Shown here piece after piece: positions 23,068 to 34,835 of a stretch of DNA of 64,000 nt. Source of the stretch: Viscum album. Its lineage: Eukaryota > Streptophyta > Magnoliopsida > Santalales > Viscaceae. The notes beneath the pieces are model-generated. The model saw only the letters and a program-made list of their open reading frames with translations. It ran no database searches and was not told the origin of the DNA. The stretch spans positions 541,310,394 through 541,374,393 of the forward strand of contig OY728143.1 of assembly GCA_963277665.1 (NCBI GenBank). The letters run 5' to 3'. The position numbers were made by a program, and so were the translations under genes. The first letter of the stretch is position 1. Each line of letters opens with the position of its first letter.

Positions 23068-26000
23068 TGTAATGCCCCGACCCCAGCTACCCAGAGTCGG
23101 TGCATTACTTCGTAACATTGGCATGATCACAAAATATCAAGTCTCGAAAGACCGATTAGTTTAGTAGCCTTGGAAACACTAGATACATTCATAAATGTTA
23201 CATTACATCATAAAGTGAAAAACTAATAACAAAGTCTTCGTAGTCCACCCTCATATCCTCTTCTGACTATCCCTGCAGGTCATTCATAAAATACTTCTTC
23301 ACATCCTGTAAAATATTAAAACATTGAAAGGGGTGAGCTCAGATGCTCAGTAAGGATAACAATATAGCAGAAGCTTTCATCAATAAACATAAACATTTAT
23401 GGAAATGTATAACTAAAACAAATGCCTTTTAAACATGAACTTCAACATACTATGGCAATAGTAAAATGAGACAATTCCATTCACTTCTTCACATGGATAT
23501 TCTACTGGTCGAATAATCACATGCAATATCAATAACCACTTTCATAATGAGGGAATGTATAATGCCAGACATTCTGAAACATTTTGTCAAGGCCTCGGCC
23601 AAGACGTCTAAAATGATTAAGGCCTCGGCCAAAACCATAAATCAAATTGGGAAAGGGACTCGGCCAATTCCACGTCTAGTTGTCTCATGAGACCTTCCGA
23701 TGCATCGAGGAGCTATAGCGGGCTCCACCCGTCACTTATTATGTCCAATGCATTCCTCATATGAATAGGTTTAAACATATCATAAACCATTACTTAATCA
23801 TATCACATAAAACATGTATAAAGGAAACATAACATTTCCACATTTCAATCACAAGATATCAATACAACACATTGATAAAAAAACGATTTCAAAACCATTT
23901 TCAAAACCAAAATAAAATAAAGATAAAACTTTGTATTTATTTTTCATTAAAGAAAAGTGATGGCTTGTAGAGGAAGCCGAAACTCAAATAATGGTCACGG
24001 CGGTGGAGAAGTCGTTGTTGCCACATATGTACAGAAATAAAAACATTCCCTTTTTGTCGTTTACTAAAACGCTTCGAATAAAAAAGATTCCTTTTGAATA
24101 AACGTAAATTTCAAAGGGGTTTATACACTGTATAAAAGAAATTTGTGTATAAAACAAAATATGTCTCAATGAATGGAGATTGAGACGAAGTCCCTTAAAA
24201 AGATCATTTTTAAATAAAATATATCTATTATGTGTATTCAATATATGTACACATAAAGAACGTATAAATACAATATACAACACAATAATATCATGACATA
24301 ATTTGAAAGTAGGAGATTAACCCAAAGAATGGATGTTGGGTTATGAAATTCCCTTACCTCGTGTCTGACATGAATCAACCATTCTTTAACCTCCTAAATA
24401 ATAAACTAGAGTTAATATATACCTCATTAAAAACCATTTTCAATTTCATTATCCTTATTATATCACTTATTACAATGATATGAACATTATGTAATTATTT
24501 AAGTTAATAACGGTCGTTTTGTCGATCTTTGGTACTTGAGTCAACAATAAACTTCTTATAATTACAAGTTGTTTATGTGGTAGAATATACATTATCTCCA
24601 GAATTATATTAATGATTTATGTGTCCTATATATCTTATATATCCAGTATATACATTCATTTATAATATTACGTAACATTTAGAAATAAGAAATGAAATGC
24701 ACCGTTCATGGAGACGGTAACCCGTACGTACACATGAATGCTACTTTCATTTCTATTTCGTATTTAATGGAATGAAATCATAATGATATAAATGTATAAT
24801 ATAATTCCAGTATAATATAGTGTATAATAACATTTACTCCTTCCTTTATACATCCCACATATGGCATTAACGATTCAAATCACTTTGAGGGGGCGGTAGT
24901 CCGCACTTCCTAAAATGAAATTATCGCGTTTTACCCATAATGGAAATCATAAAGTATGCCATAAATGAGAAATACATAAGAATAAGTAAAACATAAACAT
25001 ATTATATATCATATATAAATATAGTGACATCTTAATGGCCACCTTTGAAGGTGTTATATGAGTGTTGAACAATCATCGTTTCGTGAGGCAGAAATTCGCC
25101 ATCCAACGAAACCGTATGTTCTTTAACCATTAGATGTAGGTGTATGTAAGTGTAGCTCGAATACTTCTTATAAAAACATCCTAGTATATTGTGGATACTG
25201 GTGTTGTTACAAAAGAAATGAATAAAAAGATTTTAGGTGGTTGGAGAAGAAAAATAAAACAAAACAACATTAGAGAAGACATTACCTCAAAATCGGGTAA
25301 CTCTTTTTGATTTGAGCCAAAGGCTTTCTTCGGAATAGTTCTGCCCAAAGTGAGGCTTCTAGGAGTAAGAGGGGGATGTTGGGAGAGTATTTGGGCAGAG
25401 TTCGGCCGAGCCAAATGGCTTGAAGGTGTGAATAAGGTGGGAGAGGAGGGGGCCTTTTATAAGTGGAGAGGAGGGGCTATTTTGGAAAGATTGAAATGTT
25501 ACATTATTTTACAATGCTTTTCGGATTCTAATGGTCCCAAACTTATATAATTAATGGATAAGGTGATAAGGGTGCTAAATATCCTCATCCAATAGGCTTT
25601 GTACAAGTGTAAGCCTTGGAGTTTGCATTATCTACTCATTTTATTTAAATCGTTAAATAATGAGGTCATCGCTGCATCATAATGATGTCATAAATAATTT
25701 AATTTATATAATGTCTAAAAATTATAAAAAAATAATATGATGTAAGAACTCTTTTTATCTTTATAATGAATATTTATACTAAAAATTTTCACTTGTGTAA
25801 CCCCACTTAAAAATGTTTTCGTAAAATAACTCATGTTTGTGTCAATTTAATTTTAACATTAAATAAATATATAGTAATGTCATTTTCCAACCAAAGTGGA
25901 TCCATGGGGTCCCCAAGTTGACCCATGGGTTTTATTGGTCGGCCATGACTCATCCAATAGGAGTAGTACAAGTGTCATGCTCATCTCATAATATTAAAAC

Positions 26001-26459
26001 ATTATTTGTACCTTAAACTACACTAATTACCTTTAATCGTGATTAAGAACTTAAAAGTTACTATTCACCAAAAAATTATTTTAATCCCATTGAACCACAT
26101 TTTACTTCATAATTACAACCATGTATGTCGTATTTTTTAAAATCAAATCACAGAAGTGGTAATATTTCATTTTAACGAAAAATCAGTTTTTAACAACCAC
26201 TTAGTGGTTTCACTATTCATCAAAAATTGATGTTTTTCAGAATAAGGCCAAAATTTCACCCTAAGCTATAATTGATATTCCGAATTCAAAAATGAAGTCC
26301 ATTTTGAAATATAAAATTTCTATAATTTTAAAAAGTGGTTATTACTATTCATAACAGCTACTTTGATTAGTCGCCGTGTTTTAGAACTCGATGTTGCGTA
26401 CAATGCAAGCTATTGCATTATTGAATGAGAAGTGTATCGTGGAAGCTCAGGGTGTTACA
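23068..26459 (-). mobile_element. 3' LTR of A3
   Basis: It starts tgtaatgcccc at 23068 and ends gggtgttaca at 26459, 3,392 bp. It matches 29069-32816 almost throughout but lacks about 356 bp present there (about 32296-32651). The missing block is bounded by direct repeats of 'gaattcaaaaatga'. The minus-strand open frame at 23984-24283 recurs in the other LTR at 29983-30282. It has no recognisable domain and is probably chance. Confidence 0.92.
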
Positions 26460-26472
26460 TTCTCCCCTCCTT
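26460..26472 (-). other. Polypurine tract of A3
   Basis: ttctcccctcctt on the plus strand is a purine run on the minus strand next to the 3' LTR, matching A1 at 311-325. The next ~30 bp still align with the last codons of the A1 pol frame. So A3 descends from an element that had pol. Confidence 0.75.
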
Positions 26473-27496
26473 AAATTAATTGCGTCCTCGTAATTTGAAA
26501 TTTTTCGTTGAAAATAAAAGGTTGAAAAGAGAAAATACCTTTATGGAAAACCCACATCGGAAATAAGGTTAATAAATATATAACATTAAAAGAAAGCAAG
26601 ATAAGTACAAAGGTCACCCGATATAGCCCATTCTAGGATTATATGAAAATATGCATATGGAGGAGAAATAAACCATCAAGGTCTGATGAAGAGCTATTGA
26701 AAATAGAATTAGTAGAAAGATTAACCACTAGAAAATCACAAACTTGTGATTGGTTAAACGGTCATTGAATCCCTAGTTGGAAAAGTTAACCGACAACATT
26801 TTTGTTTTAATTTACCTTTAATAATGTTGAGGAATTTATTTAGGAGATTTACTAAGAACGTAAGGGAATATACATACTTGTTATGTATACTTTCATTCGT
26901 TAATAAATTTTTACCACAAACCCAACTTTTACTCCAAATGGTAATGGAACTTAAAAATATTCTATTTATCCTAATTATATAAGGTTACAAATGTTAACAC
27001 ATACCATTTAGATTAGTAAAATTATTTTGTAATAACTAGGGACTTCCTGTAGGCTAGTGGTAGGAAATAAAGGACTGTCGCACTATAATTGTGGGTTCGA
27101 TTCCTGCAGCTTTGTCCGACGCGACGAGTTATGCCCCACCCTGCAGGTTGTCCTTTTCCTAAAACTATAGTATCATAATATTCCAAAAATAATCTTCATA
27201 AATGCTTTAACCTTAAAAAATACTATCCATGCTTCAACTTAATCCATTCCAACCTTAATAGTTATCCAAAATACCTCCGTCCAGACTTTCTCTAAAAGGT
27301 CTCTAAATTCCAAAATCAATTGTAACATCAGATTCCCCAAAAAAAGAAAAGTTTCTCTTATTGTAACATACTAAAAATATGATTACCTTAATCATATTAC
27401 CTTAATCAAAAAGTACTGCAGTACAATCTTTATATATATCACAGTATTCTTATAACCAGAATATAATCCTTGAGTCCAAAAGCACCAATACATTAG
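26473..27496 (-). other. Non-coding stretch of A3 in place of pol
   Basis: About 1 kb between gag and the polypurine tract where the relative A1 has about 3.4 kb of pol. Only the first ~30 bp resemble the pol end of A1. The rest has no open frame and no resemblance to any pol domain that I can find. It contains the tRNA-like segment at 27040-27118 and a small hairpin ('aatcacaa' / 'ttgtgatt') near 26735. Its source is unknown to me. Confidence 0.75.
27040..27118 (+). repeat. tRNA-like segment, possible SINE head
   Basis: TAGGCTAGTGG at 27050-27060 resembles the RNA polymerase III A box. GGTTCGATTCC at 27094-27104 is a perfect B-box-like sequence, 44 bp further on. The T-arm forms five pairs: GTGGG at 27090-27094 with CCTGC just after the loop, two of them wobble. 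The acceptor arm does not pair, so this is not a working tRNA gene. It may be a tRNA-derived SINE head or an old tRNA pseudogene. No clear target duplication or A-tail was seen. Confidence 0.45.
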
Positions 27497-28564
27497 TTAT
27501 TCTGCTTCAACTGTAGTAACATCATAAGATTGTCCTTGACCCCTTGGCCTTTTCTGAGGTAAGTTTCCCTGACTCTTAGGACATTCATTTGCATAATGAA
27601 CCATTTCTCTACAATTGTAGCATTCAACTTTGATAGACTCTTTCTGTCCCTTGCAATCACGAGCCTGGTGACCCTTTTCTCCACTTTTGTAACAAACTCC
27701 CCTTCCTTTTCGGCAAGTACCAGGGTGATTCTTCCCACAATTATCACATAATGGAAAATCCTTCTTTCCCTTTTTCCCTTTATCTGTCTCTTGTTCCACT
27801 GTTCTCTTCTTCTCTTGCTTTACTTTCTTGTCATAAGACTTAGAGAATTCCTTTTCTCTCTTGATATCACACGAGACAATATCTTCGTATGATAAGAAGG
27901 ATTGTGATACTAAAGCTCGACTGAGAAATGGTTTTAACCCATCAACGAAACGATAAATCTTACTCCTTGGGTTACGTATATAATCGGAAGCATGCCTCGC
28001 TAACCTGGTAAAGTTAGCCTCATACTTTGCGACATTCTCATCCTCCTTCTGCCTCAGACTCAGAAATTGCCTTTCCATATCTGCTCGATGGTCACAAGGA
28101 AAGTATTTTTCTCAGAAAAGCTCTTTGAACTCCCTCCATTCCATATTCGATATGTCATCATCTTCCTTTGTGTTTTGAATCAGCGACCACCACTGATCGG
28201 CATCTCCAGTGAGGCGGTAAACTGCCATGACAACCTTCTCCCTTTCGCTACTCCCCAAGGCATGAAATATTTTCTCTAAGGAGTTTATCCATTGCTCAGC
28301 TACTAAAGGATTTGTAACCCCATTAAATGTTGGTGGTTGTTGCCTCATGAAGCGGTCTAGCATTGATCCTCCACGTTGCGGATCAGGGTGCTCCATATGA
28401 GTAAGGTTATTATTCATAACCTGAGTGAGTTGTCCTAGTATGGTAATAAGTTGATCAGCACCAGTTGTATCTCCAGATCCACAATAATTATCTTGAACAG
28501 GAGGGCAATCCCTACACGGAGTGCGTGCATTGATACGGTTTCCAATCATTCCATTAGGCACCAT
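27497..28564 (-). pseudogene. gag of A3, open except for one in-frame stop
   Basis: The frame runs from the ATG at 28562-28564 to a stop at 27497, about 355 codons, interrupted only by a TGA at 28112-28114. The first 150 residues hold the capsid core: DRFMRQQPPTF, SLEKIFHALGSSEREK, GDADQWWSLIQN. The frame continues with the helical RQKEDENVAKYEANFTRL region. A zinc-binding tail starts near residue 273: CDNCGKNHPGTC; then CYKSGEKGHQARDC, where Ser replaces a zinc Cys; then CYNCREMVHYANEC, a complete CCHC. A lysine-rich stretch precedes it. Gag binds and packages the element's RNA. With no pol in the element, movement would need enzymes from a family A relative. Read-through of the TGA is possible, but a simple recent mutation is the plainer view. 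Confidence 0.88.
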
Positions 28565-29054
28565 TTCTAAACAATGGCATAAACTAGATTAGTTTATGAA
28601 TTAAAATACATAATTTGATATTTTTAAAACACTTTACATAAATTGAACTATTTATGGATATAATCCATAATCATAAAAAGAAATGTTTTCTTTGATAAAG
28701 TATATACTCATAACCCTTCATAGTGGATTGTAAATAAAACGAGAATTATCCTAAGCATATCCCCCGAGAGTGTTGTAACCAAGAGTGCAGCAAAGCCCAT
28801 TGTCGTGCACCAGTTCCCGTTCGAGTCTAGCTCAAAGCGGTGTTTTCGGGTTTTACCCCTAGGTACATTTGTGCCAGAGCCGCCTCTACCTACTCGTATC
28901 CAGACATGGATGTATTGCTCGGAAAAATCACAAAATATCTACAGTAACAAAATTCCAGGAAGTTATTCTATACTAATCCTCAAATTCTATCTTTGGGCTA
29001 TGTGCTCTAATCAGAGTTTATCTAAATCTAGCTTCCAAGGTTAGTACTAAACTG
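28565..29054 (-). other. Untranslated leader of A3
   Basis: About 490 bp from primer-binding site to gag, homologous to the A1 and A2 leaders. The plus-strand frame at 28805-29044 is incidental. It probably carries the packaging signal, by analogy with other retroelements; no such signal can be pointed out. Confidence 0.7.
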
Positions 29055-29068
29055 CCTCTGATACCAAC
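29055..29068 (-). promoter_or_regulatory. Primer-binding site of A3 (initiator tRNA-Met)
   Basis: cctctgataccaac on the plus strand is, on the minus strand, a near-exact match to the initiator tRNA-Met complement (TTGGTATCAGAG). It is adjacent to the LTR at 29069. It is better preserved than in A1 and A2, as expected for the younger element. Confidence 0.88.
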
Positions 29069-32000
29069 TGTAACGCCCCGACCCCAGCTACCCAGAGTCG
29101 GTGCATTACTTCGTAACATTGGCATGATCACAAAAGATCAAGTCTCGAAAGACCGATTTGTTTAGTAGCCTAGGAAACACTAGATACATTCATAAATGTT
29201 ACATTAAATCATAAATTGAAAAACTTATAACAATGTCTTCATAGTCCACACTCATATCCTCTTCTGACTATCCCTGCAGGTCATTCATAAAATACTTCTT
29301 CACATCCTGGAAAATATTAAAACATTGATAGGGGTGAGCTCAGATGCTCAGTAAGGATAACAATATAGCGGAAGCTTTCATCAATAAACATAAACATTTA
29401 AGGCAATGTATAACTAAATCAAAAGCCTTTTAAACATGAACTTCAACATAACATGGCAAAAGTAAAATGAGATAATTCCATTCACTTCTTCACATGGATA
29501 TTCTACTGGTCGAATAATCACCTGCAATATCAATAACCACTTTCATAATGAGGGAATGTATAATGCCAGACATTCTGAAACATTTTTTCAAGGCCTCGTC
29601 CAAGACGTCTAAAATGATTAAGGCCTCGGCCAAAACCATAAATCAAATTGGGAAAGGGCCTCAGCCAATTCCACGTCTAGTTGTCTCATGAGACCTACCG
29701 ATGCCTCGAGGTGCTATAGCGGGCTCCACCCATCACTTATTAAGTCCAATGCATTCCTCATATGAATAGGTTTAAACATATCATAAACCATAACATAATC
29801 GTATCACATAAAACATGCATAAAGGAAACATAACATTTCCACATTTCAATCACAAGATATCAATACAACACATTGATAAAAAACGCTTTCAAAACCATTT
29901 TCAAAACCAAAATAAAAGAAAGTTAAAACTTTGTATTTATTTTTCATTAAAAAAAGTGATGGCTTGTAGAGGAAGTTGAAACTCAAATAATGGTCACGGC
30001 GGCGGAGAAGTCGTTGTCTCCGCATAAGTACGGAAATAATAATATTTCCTTTTTGTCGTTTAGTAAAACACTTTGTATAAAAAATATTCCTTTTGAATAA
30101 ACGTAAAAGTCAAAGGGGTTTATACACTGTATAAAAGAAATTTGTGTATAAAACAAAATATGCCTCAATGAATGGAGATTGAGACGAAGTCCCTTAAAAA
30201 GATCATTTTTAAATAAAATATATCTATTATGTGTATTCACTATATGTACACATAAAGAAAGTATAAATACAATATACAACATAATAATATCATGACATAA
30301 TTTGAAAGTAGGAGATTAACCCAAAGAATGGAAGTTGGGTTATGAAATTCCCTTACCTCGTGTCTGACTTGACTCAACTGTTCTTTAACCTCCTGAATAA
30401 TAAACTAGAGTTAATATATACCTTATTAAGAACCATTTTCAATTTCATTATCCTTATTATATCACTTATTACAACGATATGAACATTATGTAATTATTTA
30501 AGTTAATAACGGTCGTTTTGTCGATCTTTGGTACTTGAGTCAATAATAAACTTCTTATAATTACAAGTTGTTTATGTGGTAGAATATCCATTATCTCCAG
30601 AATTATATTCATGATTTAGATGTCATATATATCTTATATATACAGTATATACATTCATTTATAATATTACGTAACATTTAGAGGTTAGAAATGAAATGCA
30701 CCGTTCATGGAGACGGTAAGTCGTACGTACGCATGAATGCTACTTTCATTTATATTTCGTATTTAATGGAATTAAATCATAATGATATAAATATATAATA
30801 TAATTACATTATAATATATTGTATAATACCATTTACTCCATCCTTTATACATCCCACATATGGCATTAACGATTCAAATCACTTTGAGGGGGCGGTAGTC
30901 CGCACTTCCTAAAATTAAATTATCGCGTTTTACCCATAATGGAAATCATAAAGTATGCCATAAATGAGAAATACAGAAGCATAAGTAAAACATAAACATA
31001 TTATATATCATATATAAATATAGTGACATCTTAATGGCCACCTTTGAAGGTGTTATATGAGTGTTGAACAATCATCGTTTCGTGAGGCAGAAATTCTCCA
31101 TCCACAGAAACCGTATGTTCTTTAACCATTAGATGTAGGTGTGTGTAAGTGTAGCTAGAATACTTCTTATAACAACATCATAGTATATTGAGGATACTGG
31201 TGTTGTTACAAAAGAAATTAATAAAAAGAGTTTAGGGGGTTGGAGAAGAATAATAAAACAAAACAACATTAGAGAAAACATTACCTCAAAATCGGGTAAC
31301 TCTTTTTGATTTGAGCCAAAGGCTTCTTTGGGAAGAGTTATGCCCAAAGTGAGGCTTCTAGGAGTAAGAGGGGTAAGGTGGGAGAGTATTTGGGCAGAGT
31401 TTGGTCGATCCAAATGGCTTGATGGTGTGAATAAGGTGGGAGAGGTGGGGGCCTTTTATAAGTGGAGAGGAGGGACTCTTTTGGAAAGATTGAAATGTTA
31501 CATTATTTTACAATGCTTTTCGGATTCTAAAGTTCCAACACTTATATAATCCATTTCTAATGTGATAAGGTTTCTAAATCTCCTCATCCAATAGGCTTTG
31601 GAAAAGTTTAAGCCTTGGATTTTTCATTATCTTCTCATTTTATTTAAATCGTTAAATAATGAGGTCATCGATGCATCATAATGATGTGATAAATAATTTA
31701 ATTTATATAATGTCTAAAAATTATAAAAAAACTACTATGATGTAGAAAATATTTTTATCTTTATAATGAATATTTATAGTCCAAATTTGGAATTGTGTAA
31801 CCCCACTTAAAAACTGTTTTAGTAAAATAACTCATGTTTGTGTCAATTTAATTTTAACATTAAATAAATATATATTAATGTCATTTTCCAACCAATGTGG
31901 ATCCATGGGGTCCCCTAGTTGACCCATGGGTTTTCTTGGTCGGCCATGACTCATCCAATAGGAGTAGGACAAGTGTCATGCTCATCTCATATTATTAAAA

Positions 32001-32816
32001 CATTATTTGTACCTTAAACTACACTACTTACCTCTAATCGCGATTAAGAACATAAAATTTACTATTCACCAAAAAATTATTTTAATCTCATTGAACCACA
32101 TTTTACTTCTTAATTACAACCATGTATGTCGTATTTTTGAAAATCCAATCACAAAAGTGGTAATATTTCATTTTAACAAAAAATCAGTTTTTAACAACCA
32201 CTTAGTGGTTTCACTATTCATAAAAAATTGATGTTTTTCAGAATAAGGCCAAAATTTCACCATAAGCTATAATTGATATTCCGAATTCAAAAATGATTTC
32301 TATTTTACAAAATTATAAACATATAAGTTTCATTAATTAATTTTATAATTAATTCCCGCTGTTACGACAAATAGCGTGTTTTTAAGAAACAATTTATATC
32401 AAAAGATTGGCAATTGTTTATGTCCAATTTCAATGTTAAATTAATTATAATGACCACCATTGGATAAAATGGTAAAAATATATTCTAATTATACCTTAAA
32501 ACCATTAAATAGTATAATTTATCACAATAAATTATTTTTATTTAAAAAGTTTTTTTAAGTATTTTTCACTATTCATAAAAAAATTGGAAGTTCTCAGAAT
32601 GTTACAAAAAATTCAACTTAGGATAATTTCGATATTATGAATTCAAAAATGAAGTCCATTTTGAAATATAAAATTTCTATAATTTTAAAAAGTGGTTATT
32701 ACTATTCATAACGGCTACTTTGATTAGTCACGGTGTTTTAGAACTCGAAGTTGCGTACAATGCAAGCTATTGCATTATTGAATGAGAAGAGTATCGTGGA
32801 AGCTTGGGGTGTTACA
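29069..32816 (-). mobile_element. 5' LTR of A3
   Basis: It starts tgtaacgcccc at 29069 and ends ggggtgttaca at 32816, 3,748 bp. It carries the full version of the region deleted in the 3' LTR. It contains the 'tggagacggtaag' plus 'cgtacgtacg' motif at 30708-30731 and a related block at 30886-30905. On the minus strand this LTR would hold the promoter, but I could not assign a TATA box with confidence. Confidence 0.92.
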
Positions 32817-32821
32817 TTAAT
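32817..32821. repeat. Target-site duplication of A3, right copy (ttaat)
   Basis: Identical to 23063-23067; the B1 LTR resumes directly after it with taaacaagtgacc-type sequence that matches 40350-40375. Confidence 0.92.
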
Positions 32822-34136
32822 AAACAAGTGACCTTGTTTTAATAAATGGTAGGGCCCTGGAAGAATTTGTTGGAATGATTGGTTGAACTTGGAATAAAAT
32901 TTTGTTAATGCACCTAGACTTGGCTATATCCTAAGGGTTATTTGGAATGGGTTGAATGGATTATTCATAAAAATTATGATCGAGTTAAATGTGTTAATGT
33001 GTAAAATGATTAACGAACATAATGAGAATGGTTATGTGTTTAGTGTTGAATTATTAGTGATATAATCAAAACACATGGGAATTGGGTGAATGGTTAAATA
33101 ATGTGAAATTGTAATGTATTAATGGGTTAAGGAATAATGTGAATTCCTATGTGGTTTGTTGTGAATGGTGTTTTTCAAAGGACACTAGTATGGTGGTTTG
33201 ATGGTTACATTTATATAATTTCATTTGCACATGGCTTGGTATAGTGGAGTATGACTTGAGGATCTAAAACCATGGGTCGAATAATGAATGATGCTCTGAA
33301 CTCCACGCTAAATGCACGGGTTAGGAATGAGGACTGAGGCTATATTATCCTAACAGTTGCATCCACCCGGACTGAGGCTTCAAGGTGGGGATATGGTTGA
33401 TATGTGGGATTTAGTCCTAGTGAGATAGGATAATGATGTGTTTACCCTCTTGAATGTGATTTTGGGCTTTAGACCCATTTAACATAATGTATGTGATTAA
33501 CCAATGGAAATGTGATGATAGTTGGTGTCAAATGAATGGTAATGCAAGTGGAATTGGATTTTTCTATGAACTGGTTGATTGTTTCTTAAAGGATTACTTG
33601 GAAATTATCATTCATATTCCTTTTGCATGAACTGCTTATTCATACTGGATATTTTATAGACACTGTTTGTGGTGGCCTACTGAGATACACTCACACCCTT
33701 CTCGGGCTGCCATTGGGTACCCAAGCAGACTTCATATTTGCAGCTTAGGGGAAGGTCAAGGAACCTTGCAAGATAGTTGAGTGTAAATGGGTAGCTCTTG
33801 GTGGAGGATCCAGACAAGGAGTCAGGGAAATTTTGGGGATTTTGGTCGTTGTCTTTATTTTGGGCTTTGGATATTTTTTTCACTTGTAGGATATAACATA
33901 TTTATTGTTGGAAATGGTAGTTATACATGTTCTTTGTTTATCAATTATTGTTTCAGCTATAGGTTTATTTATGTTGTGGGTTACTCTGATAATAACGGTG
34001 TATGGTCTCCCCACATGGCCACAGAGAACCCCACTACCAGTTGTTAGCCTTTGTTGTATGGGGAGGAACACTTGAGGTTATGTAACTACCCGGCTCAGTG
34101 CACCAGTTTAGTGGCATCTGGTTCATGGACATTACA
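32822..34136 (+). mobile_element. B1 5' LTR, second part
   Basis: It continues the B1 LTR after A3, colinear with 40350-41666. Shared landmarks are 'ggtagggccctgga', 'ttgcatccaccy', 'tgtttaccctcttgaatgtgat' and 'ccattgggtac'. It ends attaca at 34136. The open frame at 33787-34047 is part of the LTR; the 3' LTR has a similar but differently truncated one at 41309-41548, with no known domain. Confidence 0.9.
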
Positions 34137-34835
34137 AAGTCTTATTAGAGGAGGTATTTATTCTCCTTCTCTGAGGTCTTGTTATTTGGGATAGGTTTCC
34201 AAGGGTTATGATGTGCCATGCCTATGTAAATAAGATCGTGTTTGAGAGTAGTTAACCCATGTACGAGGGAAAACCCAAGTAACCCTGGGTGGGAAATGTT
34301 GTTATTGGTTGTGTGTTGTTACAGTTGTTGATATTTCACCATTGGGTGATACACATGTGGTTTGAAATGATTTTTTATGATATTTTTCTCACGACCTTAA
34401 CGACACAAGGATTTTCATTCATGTATCATTGTAGGAACCCAGGGAGATATGTGACATGCATTGTGTTATGCAAACGCAAGGGGTGGGTGTGTGAGGTAGG
34501 AAAGTAGGGTGCATCATGCATTTCATGAAACCAAGAAATAATGGGAATAATGAAATAAAACAAGTCGGTAAATGTTTCTTAATTAAATACAAGGGTTTAA
34601 AATGTAGTAAAAAATGTTCTTGTAAAATATTGTGTGAGTTTGGTGGTAGTTCCTGGTTGTTTACCCCATGTGGACCATGGCCCGTGGTAGGGATGGTCGG
34701 GGATTTGAATTTGAGGTGTTATTTTTAGTGAATTAATATATGGAAATGGGTTTTTGTAGCTAGTAAAGAGATTTTCAGATGTCTTGAATGTTTTATAGTA
34801 TGTGTGCTAAACCTTGTACTAAGAAATGTAGAGAG
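34137..34835 (+). other. B1 leader with eroded primer-binding site
   Basis: About 700 bp of non-coding leader. Right after the LTR, 'cttattagaggagg' near 34141-34154 retains the TATyAGAG core of an initiator tRNA-Met site but is otherwise changed. Short frames at 34289-34507 and 34516-34728 have no recognisable product. Confidence 0.6.

Larger units (their letters stand above)
23068..32816 (-). mobile_element. Element A3: gag-only, non-autonomous Ty3/gypsy
   Basis: A 9.75-kb minus-strand element: 5' LTR 29069-32816, primer-binding site, leader, gag (27497-28564), about 1 kb of non-coding DNA, polypurine tract, 3' LTR 23068-26459. It is bounded by a perfect TTAAT duplication. No protease, reverse transcriptase, RNase H or integrase is present. 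I counted 15 mismatches over about 345 bp at the start of the two LTRs (roughly 4%). This makes it much younger than B1. Confidence 0.92.

Noticed and set aside
23984..24283. 99-codon minus-strand frame repeated at 29983-30282
   Set aside because: It is present in both A3 LTRs only because the LTRs are copies. It has no domain and falls in non-coding LTR sequence.
25181..25550. Overlapping frames at 25181-25414 and 25350-25550, repeated at 31129-31549
   Set aside because: Same position in both A3 LTRs, on opposing strands, without motifs. They reflect a locally GC-richer LTR part.
27040..27118. Functional tRNA gene
   Set aside because: The acceptor stem does not pair and no convincing anticodon arm is found; kept only as a tRNA-like segment.
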